Of a stretch of DNA of 64,000 nucleotides, positions 46,100 through 55,971 are shown piece after piece. Both the position numbers and the translations under genes were made by a program. Numbering within the stretch: position 1 is the first letter of the stretch; each line of letters begins with the position of its first letter. Origin of the DNA: Calothrix parasitica NIES-267 (GTDB lineage Bacteria > Cyanobacteriota > Cyanobacteriia > Cyanobacteriales > Nostocaceae); contig NZ_AP018227.1 in the NCBI RefSeq assembly GCF_002368095.1, positions 5,608,901 to 5,672,900 on the forward strand. Direction: 5' to 3'. A model generated the notes under the pieces. The model worked only from the letters and a program-made list of their open reading frames with translations. It searched no databases and was not told the DNA's origin.

Positions 46100-47386
46100 A
46101 TGCATATAGCAGTAGTAGGGTTAAGCCACAAAACAGCCCCGGTAGAAGTTCGAGAGAAGCTCAGCATCCCCGAACCACAGACGGAAGGCGCAATCGCTCA
46201 TCTGTTAAGCTATCCCAGTATTGAAGAGGTTACGGTTCTTAGTACCTGTAACCGCTTGGAAATTTATATAGTTACTCAAGAAAGCGAACAAGGTATCCGA
46301 GAAGTAACTCAGTTTCTTTCGGAACATAGCAAATTGCCTGTAAATTCTTTAAGACCCCACTTATTTATGCTGCTCCATCAAGATGCGGTCATGCATTTGA
46401 TGCGAGTTTCGGCTGGTTTAGACAGTTTGGTACTTGGAGAAGGTCAAATTTTGGCTCAGGTCAAGACCACTCATAAAATTGGTCAACAATATAAAGGCAT
46501 TAAAACAGTTTTAAATAAATTATTTAAACAAGCAATAACTGCCGGTAAGCGCGTTCGTAGTGAAACTAGTATCGGAACCGGTGCGGTTTCTATTAGTTCT
46601 GCTGCGGTTGAATTAGCTCAAGTGAAAGTACAAAATTTAGCAGCAGCAAGAGTTACCATTGTTGGTGCGGGAAAAATGTCGCGGTTGCTGGTCAAGCATT
46701 TGATATCTAAAGGTGCCGATGAAATTTGTATTTTAAATCGCTCGATGAAAAGGGCTGAAGATTTAGCAAACAAGTTTAGTGCTTGCACAATCCGGACTCA
46801 ACCTCTCGAACAAATGATGCCAATCATTAACGAGAGCGATTTAGTCTTTACAAGTACTTCTGCAACAGAACCAATACTCGACCGTAGCAAATTAGAATTG
46901 GTTTTGGAACCCAGTCGTCCTTTGATGTTATTTGATATTTCCGTACCGCGTAACGTTCATTCAAATGTGAACGAACTAGATAACGTACAAGCATTTAATG
47001 TTGATGACTTAAAAGCTGTAGTCGCACAAAACCAAGAAACTCGCCGTCAAATGGCGTTAGAAGCAGAAGGAATTTTAGAACAAGAAGTAGAAGCATTTGA
47101 TATTTGGTGGCGCAGTCTCGAAGCTGTTTCGACTATTAGTTCTTTACGAAATAAAATTGAAACCATCCGCGAACAAGAATTAGAGAAAGCTTTATCAAGA
47201 TTGGGTTCCGAATTTGGCGAAAAACATCAAGAAGTTATTGAAGCTCTAAGCAGAGGAATCGTCAACAAAATATTACATGACCCAATGGTGCAATTAAGAG
47301 CGCAGCAAGATGTCGAAGCTAGAAGACACTGCATGCAAACTCTACAAAAATTATTTAATTTAGATGCAGAAGAACAGTTCAGTTAA
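46100..47386 (+). CDS. hemA: Glutamyl-tRNA reductase
   Basis: 428 residues. It catalyses the NADPH-dependent reduction of glutamyl-tRNA to glutamate-1-semialdehyde, the committed step to heme, chlorophyll and bilins. The catalytic Cys50 lies in [20 protein letters not shown] near 114-123, the NADPH-binding [13 protein letters not shown] near 192-204, and the C-terminal dimerisation helices (from ~330) are all present. The last codons (EEQFS) run into AACAGTTATCAG repeats. GluTR is a known control point, so the upstream hairpin may matter. Confidence 0.97.
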   Translation: MHIAVVGLSHKTAPVEVREKLSIPEPQTEGAIAHLLSYPSIEEVTVLSTCNRLEIYIVTQESEQGIREVTQFLSEHSKLPVNSLRPHLFMLLHQDAVMHLMRVSAGLDSLVLGEGQILAQVKTTHKIGQQYKGIKTVLNKLFKQAITAGKRVRSETSIGTGAVSISSAAVELAQVKVQNLAAARVTIVGAGKMSRLLVKHLISKGADEICILNRSMKRAEDLANKFSACTIRTQPLEQMMPIINESDLVFTSTSATEPILDRSKLELVLEPSRPLMLFDISVPRNVHSNVNELDNVQAFNVDDLKAVVAQNQETRRQMALEAEGILEQEVEAFDIWWRSLEAVSTISSLRNKIETIREQELEKALSRLGSEFGEKHQEVIEALSRGIVNKILHDPMVQLRAQQDVEARRHCMQTLQKLFNLDAEEQFS

Positions 47387-47586
47387 CAGTTATCAGTTAA
47401 CAGTTATCAGTTATCAGTTATCAGTTAACTGTGAAGCAAGTAATTATTCGTTAACGATTAACAAGTACTAAGCTCACCAACAAGACGCTCATAACACAAA
47501 AATTAATTGGAATAATTGGAATAACCATAGTCACTCATAACTAATAATTGATAACTGTTCACTGTTAACTGATAACTGATAACTGA
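47387..47586. repeat. AACAGTTATCAG repeats between hemA and the dioxygenase gene
   Basis: Direct units at 47385-47430 and complementary units (GATAACTG, GTTAACTGATAACTG) at 47545-47585; these could pair to form a long hairpin between the convergent genes. Confidence 0.65.
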
Positions 47587-48258
47587 CTAAACTTCTGCCC
47601 ATTTACGCAGCAAGTTAGCGTGAGTTTTGCTGATTAGGTCAAATTCTGGGGTTTTACCATGTTTTTGAAACATGACTTGTTTAGCTGTATCTAGATCAAA
47701 TAATATTTCGCGCTCTGATGGTTCGCGAACGAAGCTTTGTACCCAACTGACTGCTGCTAGACGCTTACCTTCGACTACTGTTTCAACTCGATGCAAGGTT
47801 GTTGAAGGATATACAATCATCGAACCTGCTTCTAGCTTGAAAGCTTGTTCTCCTAAACTTGTGTCAATAACTAATTCTCCTCCTTTGTAACTTGAAGGGG
47901 AATTGAGAAATAAGGTAAATGAAACGTCCGAGCGGATAGGCTTTTCCCCACCCATTATTGCGTTATCAGTGTGAGAACCGTAGTACATACCCGACGAATA
48001 ACAGCTGAAAATCATCGGACGGATAATTTTTGGTTTGACTGCTGCTTGAAATAATCTGTTACGTTGGAGTGCTTTAGCTATAGTAGTTCTCAGCTCCCTA
48101 GCAGCTTCAGCCTTCCCAGATAGTTGAGTATTATTCTTAACCTTCTTTGCAAACCACCCTGCTGTTAGCTTACCGTCTACAAACTCCGCATCTTTAAGCT
48201 CAGAAGTAATTGCATCTAATTCTTCAGGACTCAGGATATTTTCTATAGTAAGAATCAT
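47587..48258 (-). CDS. PiuC/YbiX-type Fe(II) 2-oxoglutarate-dependent dioxygenase
   Basis: A 223-residue enzyme of the PKHD hydroxylase family. The iron ligands are His96 and Asp98 (GSHTDNA) and distal His156 (TTLHRVE), with Arg166 positioned to bind 2-oxoglutarate. Length and the C-terminal LLRKWAEV match the family. PiuC-type proteins are often linked to iron uptake (TonB receptors), but no such gene is adjacent. Substrate unknown. Confidence 0.9.
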   Translation of the reverse strand: MILTIENILSPEELDAITSELKDAEFVDGKLTAGWFAKKVKNNTQLSGKAEAARELRTTIAKALQRNRLFQAAVKPKIIRPMIFSCYSSGMYYGSHTDNAIMGGEKPIRSDVSFTLFLNSPSSYKGGELVIDTSLGEQAFKLEAGSMIVYPSTTLHRVETVVEGKRLAAVSWVQSFVREPSEREILFDLDTAKQVMFQKHGKTPEFDLISKTHANLLRKWAEV

Positions 48259-48289
48259 AATATTTTGGATTTTAGATTTTAGATTTTGG

Positions 48290-48480
48290 ATTGGGAGTTA
48301 GGAGTTAGGTAGTTAGGAGTTAGGAGTTAGGAGTTAAGAGTTAGGAGTTAGGAGTTAGGAGTTAGGAGTTAGGAGTAATGAGTAATGAGTAATGAGTAAT
48401 GAGTATGAGACTTTCCCTCACTCTCTCACTCTCTCCCTCACTCCCTCACTCTCTCGCTCTTTTCTTCCCCATCTCCCCAT
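48290..48480. repeat. GGAGTTA heptamer array and pyrimidine tract
   Basis: About fifteen GGAGTTA-type units at 48292-48400 with AATGAGT variants, followed by a CTCTCNCTC-rich tract to 48500. Confidence 0.8.
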
Positions 48481-48513
48481 CTCCCCCTCTCCCCCTCTCC
48501 TTTCCACAAAATT

Positions 48514-48551
48514 AGGGTAAGTTAAGACGATTTTGCGTCCTCCCTTACCCT
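48514..48551 (-). terminator. Hairpin downstream of the Gly/Glu lipoprotein gene
   Basis: AGGGTAAG (48514-48521) with CTTACCCT (48544-48551), plus an inner GACG/CGTC pair. On the minus strand it is followed by AATTTTG. Confidence 0.55.
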
Positions 48552-48591
48552 TGAGTGTCAACCTATAAAAAGCAGATGTTATAGAAAAAGC

Positions 48592-48819
48592 TTAGCCTTC
48601 TCCACCTTCTCCACCTTCTCCGCCTTCTCCACCTTCAGGGGCTTCACCTTCTCCGCCTTCTCCGCCTTCTCCGCCTTCTCCGCCTTCAACTGCTGGAGTG
48701 GTTTGTTCAATTTCAGGAGCTTCTCCACCTTCTCCACCTTCAGGGGTTTCAGTTCCACAAGCGGTAACGCTAGCAGCCATACCTAATGCAAGAAATAAAG
48801 CGATTGTTTTTGAACGCAT
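48592..48819 (-). CDS. Low-complexity Gly/Glu-rich lipoprotein
   Basis: A 75-residue protein from the ATG at 48819 (MRSKTIALFLALG); a GTG at 48834 overlaps the GAGGAG ribosome-binding site and is rejected. The lipobox is SVTAC, so Cys becomes lipid-modified. The mature part is almost only Gly and Glu in GGEGGE units, encoded by nine-base tandem repeats. Its leader and N-terminus are paralogous to the next gene upstream on the same strand. Function unknown. Confidence 0.72.
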   Translation of the reverse strand: MRSKTIALFLALGMAASVTACGTETPEGGEGGEAPEIEQTTPAVEGGEGGEGGEGGEGEAPEGGEGGEGGEGGEG

Positions 48820-48834
48820 TTTCACACTCCTCAC

Positions 48835-49396
48835 TGTTGATTAATCTTTTGAATTGTTTGTTTCTCAGTTGCACCTGCCTGCTTTCGACGTTGATTGAAT
48901 AAAAACAAACAAGTCGATTGCTAAAACTTCTTTTATTGGAAGCTAATTGCAAATTATTCTAGCTTGTATTTGTAATTGCAACAAGAAAGGATAACTACAA
49001 ACAAGCAGGAGATATGATTTTAAATTTTGCAATAATTTTTCAATATTTTATATTATCTTAAATACTTATATGGTAGGATTTTATGACTATTATTTCCTGG
49101 TCGCCATAACTTTGAGTCGGATGGTGCAATAAGCCCTGTTTACTCAGGTCACAAGCAGAAATTTATTGAAAATGGTCATCAATAACTTGACTCTCATTAT
49201 ATTTTGATAGTTGATTTTAATGAGAAGTTTTACTATAAGGCTTGAATTGTAATTTTCATAGGATTTCTTTATCCATATCTTGGACTTGACTTATACATAA
49301 TGTAGGGAAACTATTAAAACTATTAATTATCAAGCGATTTATTAATTTTTATATACTTACTTTCCCAGTAATTAATAAAAAGTCAGAATAGAAATA
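48835..49396. other. Gap between the two lipoprotein genes
   Basis: AT-rich, no ORF. Holds the promoter of the Gly/Glu lipoprotein and, at its far end, the terminator of the second one. Confidence 0.35.
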
Positions 49397-49448
49397 ATCC
49401 GGGCAATAAACTTAACGATTGTATGCTAATCATTAGGTTTGCCCGGAT
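49397..49448 (-). terminator. Terminator of the second acidic lipoprotein gene
   Basis: ATCCGGGCAA (49397-49406) with TTGCCCGGAT (49439-49448), extended inward by AAACTTAACGATT/AATCATTAGGTTT with wobble pairs. The minus strand continues with TATTTCTATT. Confidence 0.78.
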
Positions 49449-49530
49449 ATTATAACTTTGACAGAATTAATGTATGAGCAAATACAAATTTTAATCTAAA
49501 TCTTAAATATAAGAATAAATTAAATTACTA

Positions 49531-49836
49531 TTAGTTTGCTTTTTCTTCAGTTTCTCCAACGTCTTCTGGGATATCTTGACCTGATTCTAGTGTTTCAGGA
49601 GCTTCTTCAGTTTTAGGAGCTTCTGCGTCTACAGTTTCTTCAAGGTCTTCTGGAATATCTTGACCTGATTCTAGTGTTTCAGGAGCTTCTTCGGTTTCAA
49701 GAGCTTCTGTATCTACAGTTTCTTCAGTCAAAGGTGCGGAGTCTTCACCAGTTTCTGTATTATTGGAAGCACTGCAAGCGGCAGTGCTTGCAGCTAAACC
49801 TAGTATTAAAAACAAAGCAACTAATTTAGAACGCAT
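49531..49836 (-). CDS. Acidic repeat lipoprotein, paralogue of the Gly/Glu lipoprotein
   Basis: 101 residues from the ATG at 49836; the ATG 15 bases earlier overlaps the GAGGAG ribosome-binding site. Signal peptide MRSKLVALFLILG with lipobox STAAC. The mature part carries two copies of a ~28-residue acidic unit containing TEEAPETLESGQDIPED. The start, signal and ribosome-binding region match those of 48592-48819, so the pair arose by duplication with divergent low-complexity tails. No family recognised. Confidence 0.72.
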   Translation of the reverse strand: MRSKLVALFLILGLAASTAACSASNNTETGEDSAPLTEETVDTEALETEEAPETLESGQDIPEDLEETVDAEAPKTEEAPETLESGQDIPEDVGETEEKAN

Positions 49837-50082
49837 TTTTTCACTCCTCATAGAATTACTAACCGCACAAATTTTCGGTTATGCTGTTTGTTGATTTCTG
49901 GATTAATTTCAGTAATTAAACCCATCAAAATGGTGTAATATTCAAAAAATACACAGTCTAATTACTTGTTGAAATCAATGATGAAACTTTCCTATTTTTA
50001 ACTGTTGGAAGCGAATGTTCTCAAGACAAATGAGTTACAAATTCTCATTAATAGTGATTAATAATCATATTAACTTTTAGTG

Positions 50083-53082
50083 ATGCAAATAGTTAGTATT
50101 GTTGCTAAAAAAAATTATCGAATAATTCCCATTTTGTTGGGTTTATGGTTAGTTATTGATTTATTTTCTCACCTAGGTGCAGAAATTCTTTGGTTTGATA
50201 AAGTTGGATATTTATCAGAATTTATATTGCGGCTAGTAACGCAGTTTGGATTATGGGCGATTACCTTTCTAACAAGCGTATGTTTTCTGTTAGGTAATTT
50301 GACTATAGCGAATAAATATCAGCACCCCAAAGCAGGATATGCTAAACAAGAATTAAGTAGAAAAGAAAAAAGAACTTTTTTCCCTTCTCCAACTTTTGCG
50401 AAAGCTCCAACGACTCCTAAATATGTTTATGGATTTAAGCTACGCTGGCTTTTACCTACGGTTGTAGCACTGAGTGTTTTAGTCGGGACGATAGTAATTT
50501 TTTACAGTCAGCAAGCTTTAAACATTTGGTATCCAGAAATTAACTTACCTTCAGAAGCGCTGAAATTCCCATTTTGGTTGCAGTTAATCTTAAATATATT
50601 TGGTTTACGCCAATTTGTGATTTCGATATTGCAATTAGCTGTGCTTATAGCCGTAACAGCGGCTTTAATTGTTAATTACCAATTTTGGCTAAGAGCATTT
50701 TCGCTACTTATAAGTTTACTTTTAGCTTTCTTAGTATCGGCACGCTGGATAAATGTTTTAGAGTATTTCAGCGCTACTAGCTTTAATATCAAAGAACCTT
50801 TATTTAGTCGCGATATTAGCTTTTACGTTTTTTCGCTACCAATTTGGGAATTATTGCAATTTTGGTTGTTAGGACTATTTCTGTTAGGTATAGCTGCTGT
50901 CGCATTAGTTTATTTGCGTTCGGCTAATAGTTTAAGTGAAGGTAAATTTCCCGGTTTTACCGTACAGCAAAGACTTCATCTCGATGCTTTGGGTTGTTTA
51001 ACAATGTCAGCTATAGCTTTACGTTATTGGCTGTTACGTTATCAACTTTTGTATTCTGAATTAGGTGTAAACTACGGTGCTAGCTATACAGATGTAAAAG
51101 TGCTGTTACCGATTTATACCGGTCTTAGCATTTTAGCAATAGGTATTGCAGCTTATTTAGCACTACGAACTCTAGATTTATCTCAAAGAAGAAATCAAAG
51201 CTTAAAACGTGCCCCTTACCCGCGTCAATTGGTTTACGTTTCGTTATTCTTCCTTGTATTCGCAACTGTAGCTGTAAGTGTTCTACCAACAGTAGTGCAA
51301 AAATTAGTAGTACAGCCAAACGAAATCACCCGCGAAAGACCATACATTGAGCGTACAATCGAGCTTACCCGCGACGCATTTAATTTAGACAGTATTGATG
51401 CGACTACTTTTAATCCTCAAAATAATCTTACGGCAACTCAATTAGAAGAAAATGACCTAACTATTGGAAATATTCGTTTATGGGATGCACGACCGCTTTT
51501 ACAAAGTAACCGTCAATTACAACAAATTCGACCTTATTATAAGTTTCCGGATGCAGATATTGACCGCTATACCCTCAAGCGGAGTCTTAAATCTGAAGCT
51601 ACTTTTAGACAACAAACTATTATTGCTGCGAGAGAGCTTGATTATAATGACGTTCCCGATGCGGCGAAAACTTGGGTTAACAAACATTTAGTTTATACTC
51701 ATGGCTACGGATTTACCCTTAGCCCGGTAAACCAAGTTGCACCTGGTGGACTACCTTATTACTACATTAAAGATATTGGCGTAGAAAATTCAGAGAATCA
51801 AGGTTCTTTATCAATATCGAATCCAGAAATCCGCGCTAGTATTCCCGTTGCTAATCCACGAATTTATTTTGGAGAAATTGCTAATACCTATGTAATGACG
51901 GGGACAAAAACTCAAGAATTTGATTATCCCAGCGGAAATGCCAACCAATTTAATGTTTACGATGGTACTGGTGGAATTTCGATAAAACCACTTTGGCGAC
52001 GTTTGCTGTTTTCCGAATATCTTAAAGATTGGCAGATGTTGCTAACCCGCAATTTCACCCCAGAAACTAAAGTAATTTTCCGTCGTAATATAAAACAAAG
52101 AATACAAACAATAGCTCCATTTTTACGTTTTGATAGCGACCCTTATTTAGTAGCTGCAGATGGAAAAGGAACAACTCTTGATGACAAACCAACATATTTG
52201 TATTGGATAATTGACGCTTATACAACCAGCGACCGTTATCCTTATTCCGACCCAGGTGAAAATAAATTTAATTACATCCGCAATTCTGTAAAAGTTGTTG
52301 TTGATGCTTATAACGGTGATGTAAGCTTTTACATTGCCGACCCAACAGACCCGATAATTGATTCATTGGGAAGAATTTTCCCATCAATGTTCAAACCTCT
52401 ATCGGAATTACCTCCGACTCTTCGCACTCATATTCGCTACCCACTAGACTATTTCAGCATTCAGTCAGAACGCTTGCTGGCTTATCATATGACTGACCCC
52501 CAGGTATTCTATAACCGGGAAGATTTATGGCAGATTCCAACAGAAATTTACGGAACCGAACAGCAACAGGTAAAACCTTATTATTTGATTACAAAATTGC
52601 CTAAAGCTGAAAAAGAGGAATTTATTTTACTACTCCCTTTTACTCCGACTCAACGCAGAAACTTAATTGCTTGGTTGGCTGCACGTTCAGATGGTAGACA
52701 ATATGGTAAATTATTGCTTTACGAATTCCCCAAGCAAGAATTGGTTTACGGAATTCAGCAAATAGAAGCTTTGATAAACCAAAAACCAGAGATTTCCGAA
52801 CAAATTACGTTATGGAATCGCGAAGGTTCGCGAGTGATTCAAGGAAATTTGCTAGTAATACCTGTTGAGGAATCGCTTCTTTATGTTGAACCTATATATC
52901 TTGAAGCAGAAGAAAATAGCTTACCCACTTTAGTTAGAGTTGTTGTAGCTTACGATAACGAAATTGTCATGGAAGAAAATTTGGAGGCTGCTTTAGAGAC
53001 AATTTTTGATACAGATGAAATTAGAACCCGTGTTCTTATCCCGGAAGAACCATCGCAACAACCCGTACCCGTACCGCAATAA
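50083..53082 (+). CDS. UPF0182 family large membrane protein
   Basis: 999 residues from the ATG at 50083 (a GTG directly before is also possible). About seven hydrophobic segments in the first ~400 residues, then a large extracytoplasmic region (~400-960) with the family's RERPYIERTIELTRDAFNL, WDARPLLQ, YNDVPDAAKTWVN(K)H, GDVSFYIADPTDP and LPFTPTQRRNLIAWLAARSD signatures. Family present in cyanobacteria and actinobacteria; function unknown. Ends in an acidic, Pro/Gln-rich tail. Confidence 0.93.
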   Translation: MQIVSIVAKKNYRIIPILLGLWLVIDLFSHLGAEILWFDKVGYLSEFILRLVTQFGLWAITFLTSVCFLLGNLTIANKYQHPKAGYAKQELSRKEKRTFFPSPTFAKAPTTPKYVYGFKLRWLLPTVVALSVLVGTIVIFYSQQALNIWYPEINLPSEALKFPFWLQLILNIFGLRQFVISILQLAVLIAVTAALIVNYQFWLRAFSLLISLLLAFLVSARWINVLEYFSATSFNIKEPLFSRDISFYVFSLPIWELLQFWLLGLFLLGIAAVALVYLRSANSLSEGKFPGFTVQQRLHLDALGCLTMSAIALRYWLLRYQLLYSELGVNYGASYTDVKVLLPIYTGLSILAIGIAAYLALRTLDLSQRRNQSLKRAPYPRQLVYVSLFFLVFATVAVSVLPTVVQKLVVQPNEITRERPYIERTIELTRDAFNLDSIDATTFNPQNNLTATQLEENDLTIGNIRLWDARPLLQSNRQLQQIRPYYKFPDADIDRYTLKRSLKSEATFRQQTIIAARELDYNDVPDAAKTWVNKHLVYTHGYGFTLSPVNQVAPGGLPYYYIKDIGVENSENQGSLSISNPEIRASIPVANPRIYFGEIANTYVMTGTKTQEFDYPSGNANQFNVYDGTGGISIKPLWRRLLFSEYLKDWQMLLTRNFTPETKVIFRRNIKQRIQTIAPFLRFDSDPYLVAADGKGTTLDDKPTYLYWIIDAYTTSDRYPYSDPGENKFNYIRNSVKVVVDAYNGDVSFYIADPTDPIIDSLGRIFPSMFKPLSELPPTLRTHIRYPLDYFSIQSERLLAYHMTDPQVFYNREDLWQIPTEIYGTEQQQVKPYYLITKLPKAEKEEFILLLPFTPTQRRNLIAWLAARSDGRQYGKLLLYEFPKQELVYGIQQIEALINQKPEISEQITLWNREGSRVIQGNLLVIPVEESLLYVEPIYLEAEENSLPTLVRVVVAYDNEIVMEENLEAALETIFDTDEIRTRVLIPEEPSQQPVPVPQ

Positions 53083-54267
53083 TTTTTATCTATCACAATC
53101 GGATTTACGCAGAAAATTTGGTAACTTCCTCAAATTCTGAGGAATTATCTAAAATACAAGCCGCAGTTGATAGTAAAGACTACCAAACTTTCTGCAACTG
53201 CGGATGATTTTTTGTAGGTGATTTTTGTACGATGGATGCAGCAGTGTATGCTAACATTTCTTTATAGATTGATTAAGTAATTCTCAATTGTTAGAAAACA
53301 CAATCTTAAGTATAAGCCAAGGGTATTTTTGCTGAGGATATCTACCACCTCAGACTTGGTGATGTGTTTATATACAAGGTTTTAAAGATTATTAATAAAT
53401 ATTTATCAATGCATAACCCTTTAGGTAAGGGTATTTTCAACAGCAAAAATATTATTCATTCAATTTTTAGTTAAATACCTATGAGCCTTAAACTTGATAA
53501 ATATATTCCTTTAGGAATAGCTATAATATCTTTAATATACTTTTAGAGGTATATCGCGGATGAGAGTAAAGATGTCAAAATCGTTAAGTATGTTATATCA
53601 AGTTTTTGGGCTACATAGAAAGTAAAAACCGTAGAACTATCTAACAATATTAGTCTTATACAGGACTTACGCAACGAAGATTTGTCATTGCGACGGTCAC
53701 TACGTGTAGGGAAGCAATCTCAACATTTTGCGAGATTACGTCGCTGTCACTCGTAATGACGCAGTTACGTTACTTTTGCGTAAGTCCTATTATAGATAAA
53801 TTGTAAATTAGTATTTCTAATTAAGTATTTTTAAATTAGTTTTGATTCATTTTTAAATTGCTTACAAGTAAGCTTTTTGCTGGAGTTATCTTCCTAATCG
53901 TTATGAGGTGACTATTTGCTGGATATTTTCGCAAATAGCCTTCTATAAAGGTAAACTTCTAATTTGATAATGATTAGAGAGATTACAGTTAGTCAACTAT
54001 AGAAAATCTGTTGACTGCTCTGATTAGAATTCATTACTTGACTATATTTAGCGCTCTATCCATATTTTAATACAGTGCTTTTTATCGTCAAATTTAGCCA
54101 AATGTAAAAAAAATAAGATAAAATCATTTTTTTTAACACAAAAAAATCTAAAATTGACTTGTGTTAAAAGCAAGCTAAGAACATTGTTTTTACTGCCATA
54201 AAAAATGCTACAAAGCAATTTTATTCGTCTCTAATTAGATAGGTGTCTAACGAAATTATAGCACAAA
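53083..54267. other. 1.2-kb gene-free region containing one MITE-like element
   Basis: Apart from the inverted-repeat element at 53662-53788, this is AT-rich DNA without ORFs. It presumably includes the promoter of the ArsR-type regulator gene, whose start lacks a strong ribosome-binding site. Confidence 0.45.
53662..53788. mobile_element. 127-bp MITE-like inverted-repeat element
   Basis: 13-bp perfect terminal inverted repeats AGGACTTACGCAA (53662-53674) and TTGCGTAAGTCCT (53776-53788). Between them is a GTCATTGCGA...TCGTAATGAC pair with GAAGCAATCTC, a pattern seen in small non-autonomous elements of many cyanobacteria. No coding capacity. Confidence 0.68.
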
Positions 54268-54849
54268 ATGAAAAATGAAAAATTGCAAAATATGTTGCGT
54301 TTTTTTAAAGCGTTAGCAGATGAAAGTAGACTAAAAATAATTGGTATTCTGGCGACTCAGGAATGCAGTGTAGAAGAATTAGCTGTGTTATTGGAATTAA
54401 AAGAACCGACAATTTCGCATCATTTAACCAAATTAAAGCAGCTTGAATTGGTAAGAATGCGTCCTGAAGGCAACACTCATTTTTATCAATTAGATAAGGA
54501 GGTTTGGCAAAGCATGAGCAAAGAAGTATTTAATGCAGAAAAAATAACCTCTTTCGCTGATGACGTTAATCTGAGAACTTGGGAAATGAAAGTGTTGAAT
54601 ACTTACATAGATGGAGATTTTCAAAATTCTGAATCAATGCAATATCTTCGAGAAATTCCCAGTGCAAGCAAGAAACGCTTAATGATTCTCAAGTGGATAA
54701 TTGATAAATTTGAAGTAGGAGTAAATTATCCTGTAGATACTGTGGACGAAATACTAAAACGTTACTATCCAGACTTCGAGACTTTACGAAAAGCATTGAT
54801 AGATAGTCGGTTGATGAAAGAAGATAACGGGATATATTGGAGAACCTAA
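54268..54849 (+). CDS. ArsR-family regulator with C-terminal DUF2087 domain
   Basis: 193 residues: an N-terminal winged helix-turn-helix (about 8-90) with FFKALADESRLKIIGILA and ELKEPTISHHLTKLKQLELV, then a C-terminal DUF2087 domain (about 120-190) with KKRLMILKWIIDKFE and YPDFETLRKALIDSRLM. No Cys-rich metal-site motif of classical ArsR (ELCVCDL) is present, so the signal is not obviously a metal. Target unknown; no divergent partner. Confidence 0.87.
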   Translation: MKNEKLQNMLRFFKALADESRLKIIGILATQECSVEELAVLLELKEPTISHHLTKLKQLELVRMRPEGNTHFYQLDKEVWQSMSKEVFNAEKITSFADDVNLRTWEMKVLNTYIDGDFQNSESMQYLREIPSASKKRLMILKWIIDKFEVGVNYPVDTVDEILKRYYPDFETLRKALIDSRLMKEDNGIYWRT

Positions 54850-55020
54850 ATCCTACAAAAACACTTTATTTATATCAGCTACATGGGAAGGAGATTTTGA
54901 AATAGTTAGGAGACAAGGGATAAGGTACGTATAACTACTGACTCCCATTCTCTCTACTACCATCAAGCTGTTTGATAGGTTTCTGAGAATATTCAACCAC
55001 AATTAATTGGCTAAGGGAGT

Positions 55021-55110
55021 TGAAGTAGGAAGTAGGAAGTAGGAAGTAGGAAGTAGGAAGTAGCAGGTAGCAAGTAGGAAGTAGTAAGTAGGAAGTAGTA
55101 AGTAGGAGCA
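55021..55110. repeat. GAAGTAG heptamer array
   Basis: About twelve units of GAAGTAG with AGCAGGT and AGTAAGT variants. Same type as the arrays at 27170, 43374 and 20250. Confidence 0.8.
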
Positions 55111-55451
55111 AAGCCTTAGTTGTATATCAAGTCATAATTTTTTCGCAATGCTTCTTATTAGCAGGGTATTAATTTTTAATCACTGCGAACAAGCTCTCAA
55201 TCTTGACTAGGAAATATAGCCTCTTCATAAATAGTTACATTAATTTATTAAGTTTATATAAGTTTATCTAAAAATTATCACGGCAGTCATATCAAGCACT
55301 GGTAAAGGCTAAGTGTTGATACGGTCAAGGAGAGATGATTTTATAAAAGCGATAAATATACAGGTGAGGATTTCATCAAATTTAAATAAAACTATATTCA
55401 TAAAATTATTAAGTTGTTATTAATAAATGATTTAAATTACAGGTCACAACG
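55111..55451. other. Gap before the small membrane protein, no gene seen
   Basis: About 340 bases of AT-rich single-copy DNA. Only promoter elements are expected. Confidence 0.3.
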
Positions 55452-55814
55452 ATGTTTAAGAAAGTTGTACTACCAACCGTTGCAATTTCAGGTATTATTT
55501 TTATTGGCTTTGCCGTGTTATTAGGTCAATACAGTTCCGAACGAATAGAAATTCAATTAGAGAATCAAAGCTTTTTTTTCGGTGAGGTTAGAGATATTGT
55601 TTCACCTGGAATGGGAGTAGCATTCGCTTTAATGCTTGGTGTTGGAGGTATTTCTGTAATTGGATACAGCGAATCTACTGCAAAATTGAAGAAGTTAGAA
55701 AAACAGTTGTCGTCTATTCAGAAAACAGTATTAGATAAAGATGTTCGTATTGCAGAATTGAGAAGACAGCAACAAATAGATAACTTGGAGTTTGTTGAAT
55801 TTAGCAGACGTTGA
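55452..55814 (+). CDS. Small two-helix membrane protein with coiled coil
   Basis: 120 residues. Two hydrophobic segments (about 4-25, VVLPTVAISGIIFIGFAVLL, and 51-72, VSPGMGVAFALMLGVGGISVI) then a C-terminal helix with heptad-like Leu/Lys/Glu spacing (80-115). No family recognised; similar small proteins occur in Nostocales. Convergent with the symporter gene, and separated from it by a GAGACGT-type palindrome followed by a T run that can act as terminator. Confidence 0.68.
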   Translation: MFKKVVLPTVAISGIIFIGFAVLLGQYSSERIEIQLENQSFFFGEVRDIVSPGMGVAFALMLGVGGISVIGYSESTAKLKKLEKQLSSIQKTVLDKDVRIAELRRQQQIDNLEFVEFSRR

Positions 55815-55915
55815 GGATTGATTTTTGGGAATTGGTGATAGGGAATTGGTAATTGGGTATTGGGAGTAGTATTTGTATGAACAATAAAAACATCAAAACA
55901 TAAACACATAAAAAC

Positions 55916-55955
55916 GGAGACGTAGCATTGCTACGTCTCTACAACGGTTTTTTTA
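55916..55955. terminator. Interspersed palindrome acting as terminator
   Basis: GAGACGTAGC/GCTACGTCTC with a 3-base centre (55918-55940), then ACAACGG and a run of seven T (55949-55955). Lies between convergent genes. A dispersed repeat probably reused as a terminator. Confidence 0.6.
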
Positions 55956-55971
55956 GGTTAATAAATTTGTT

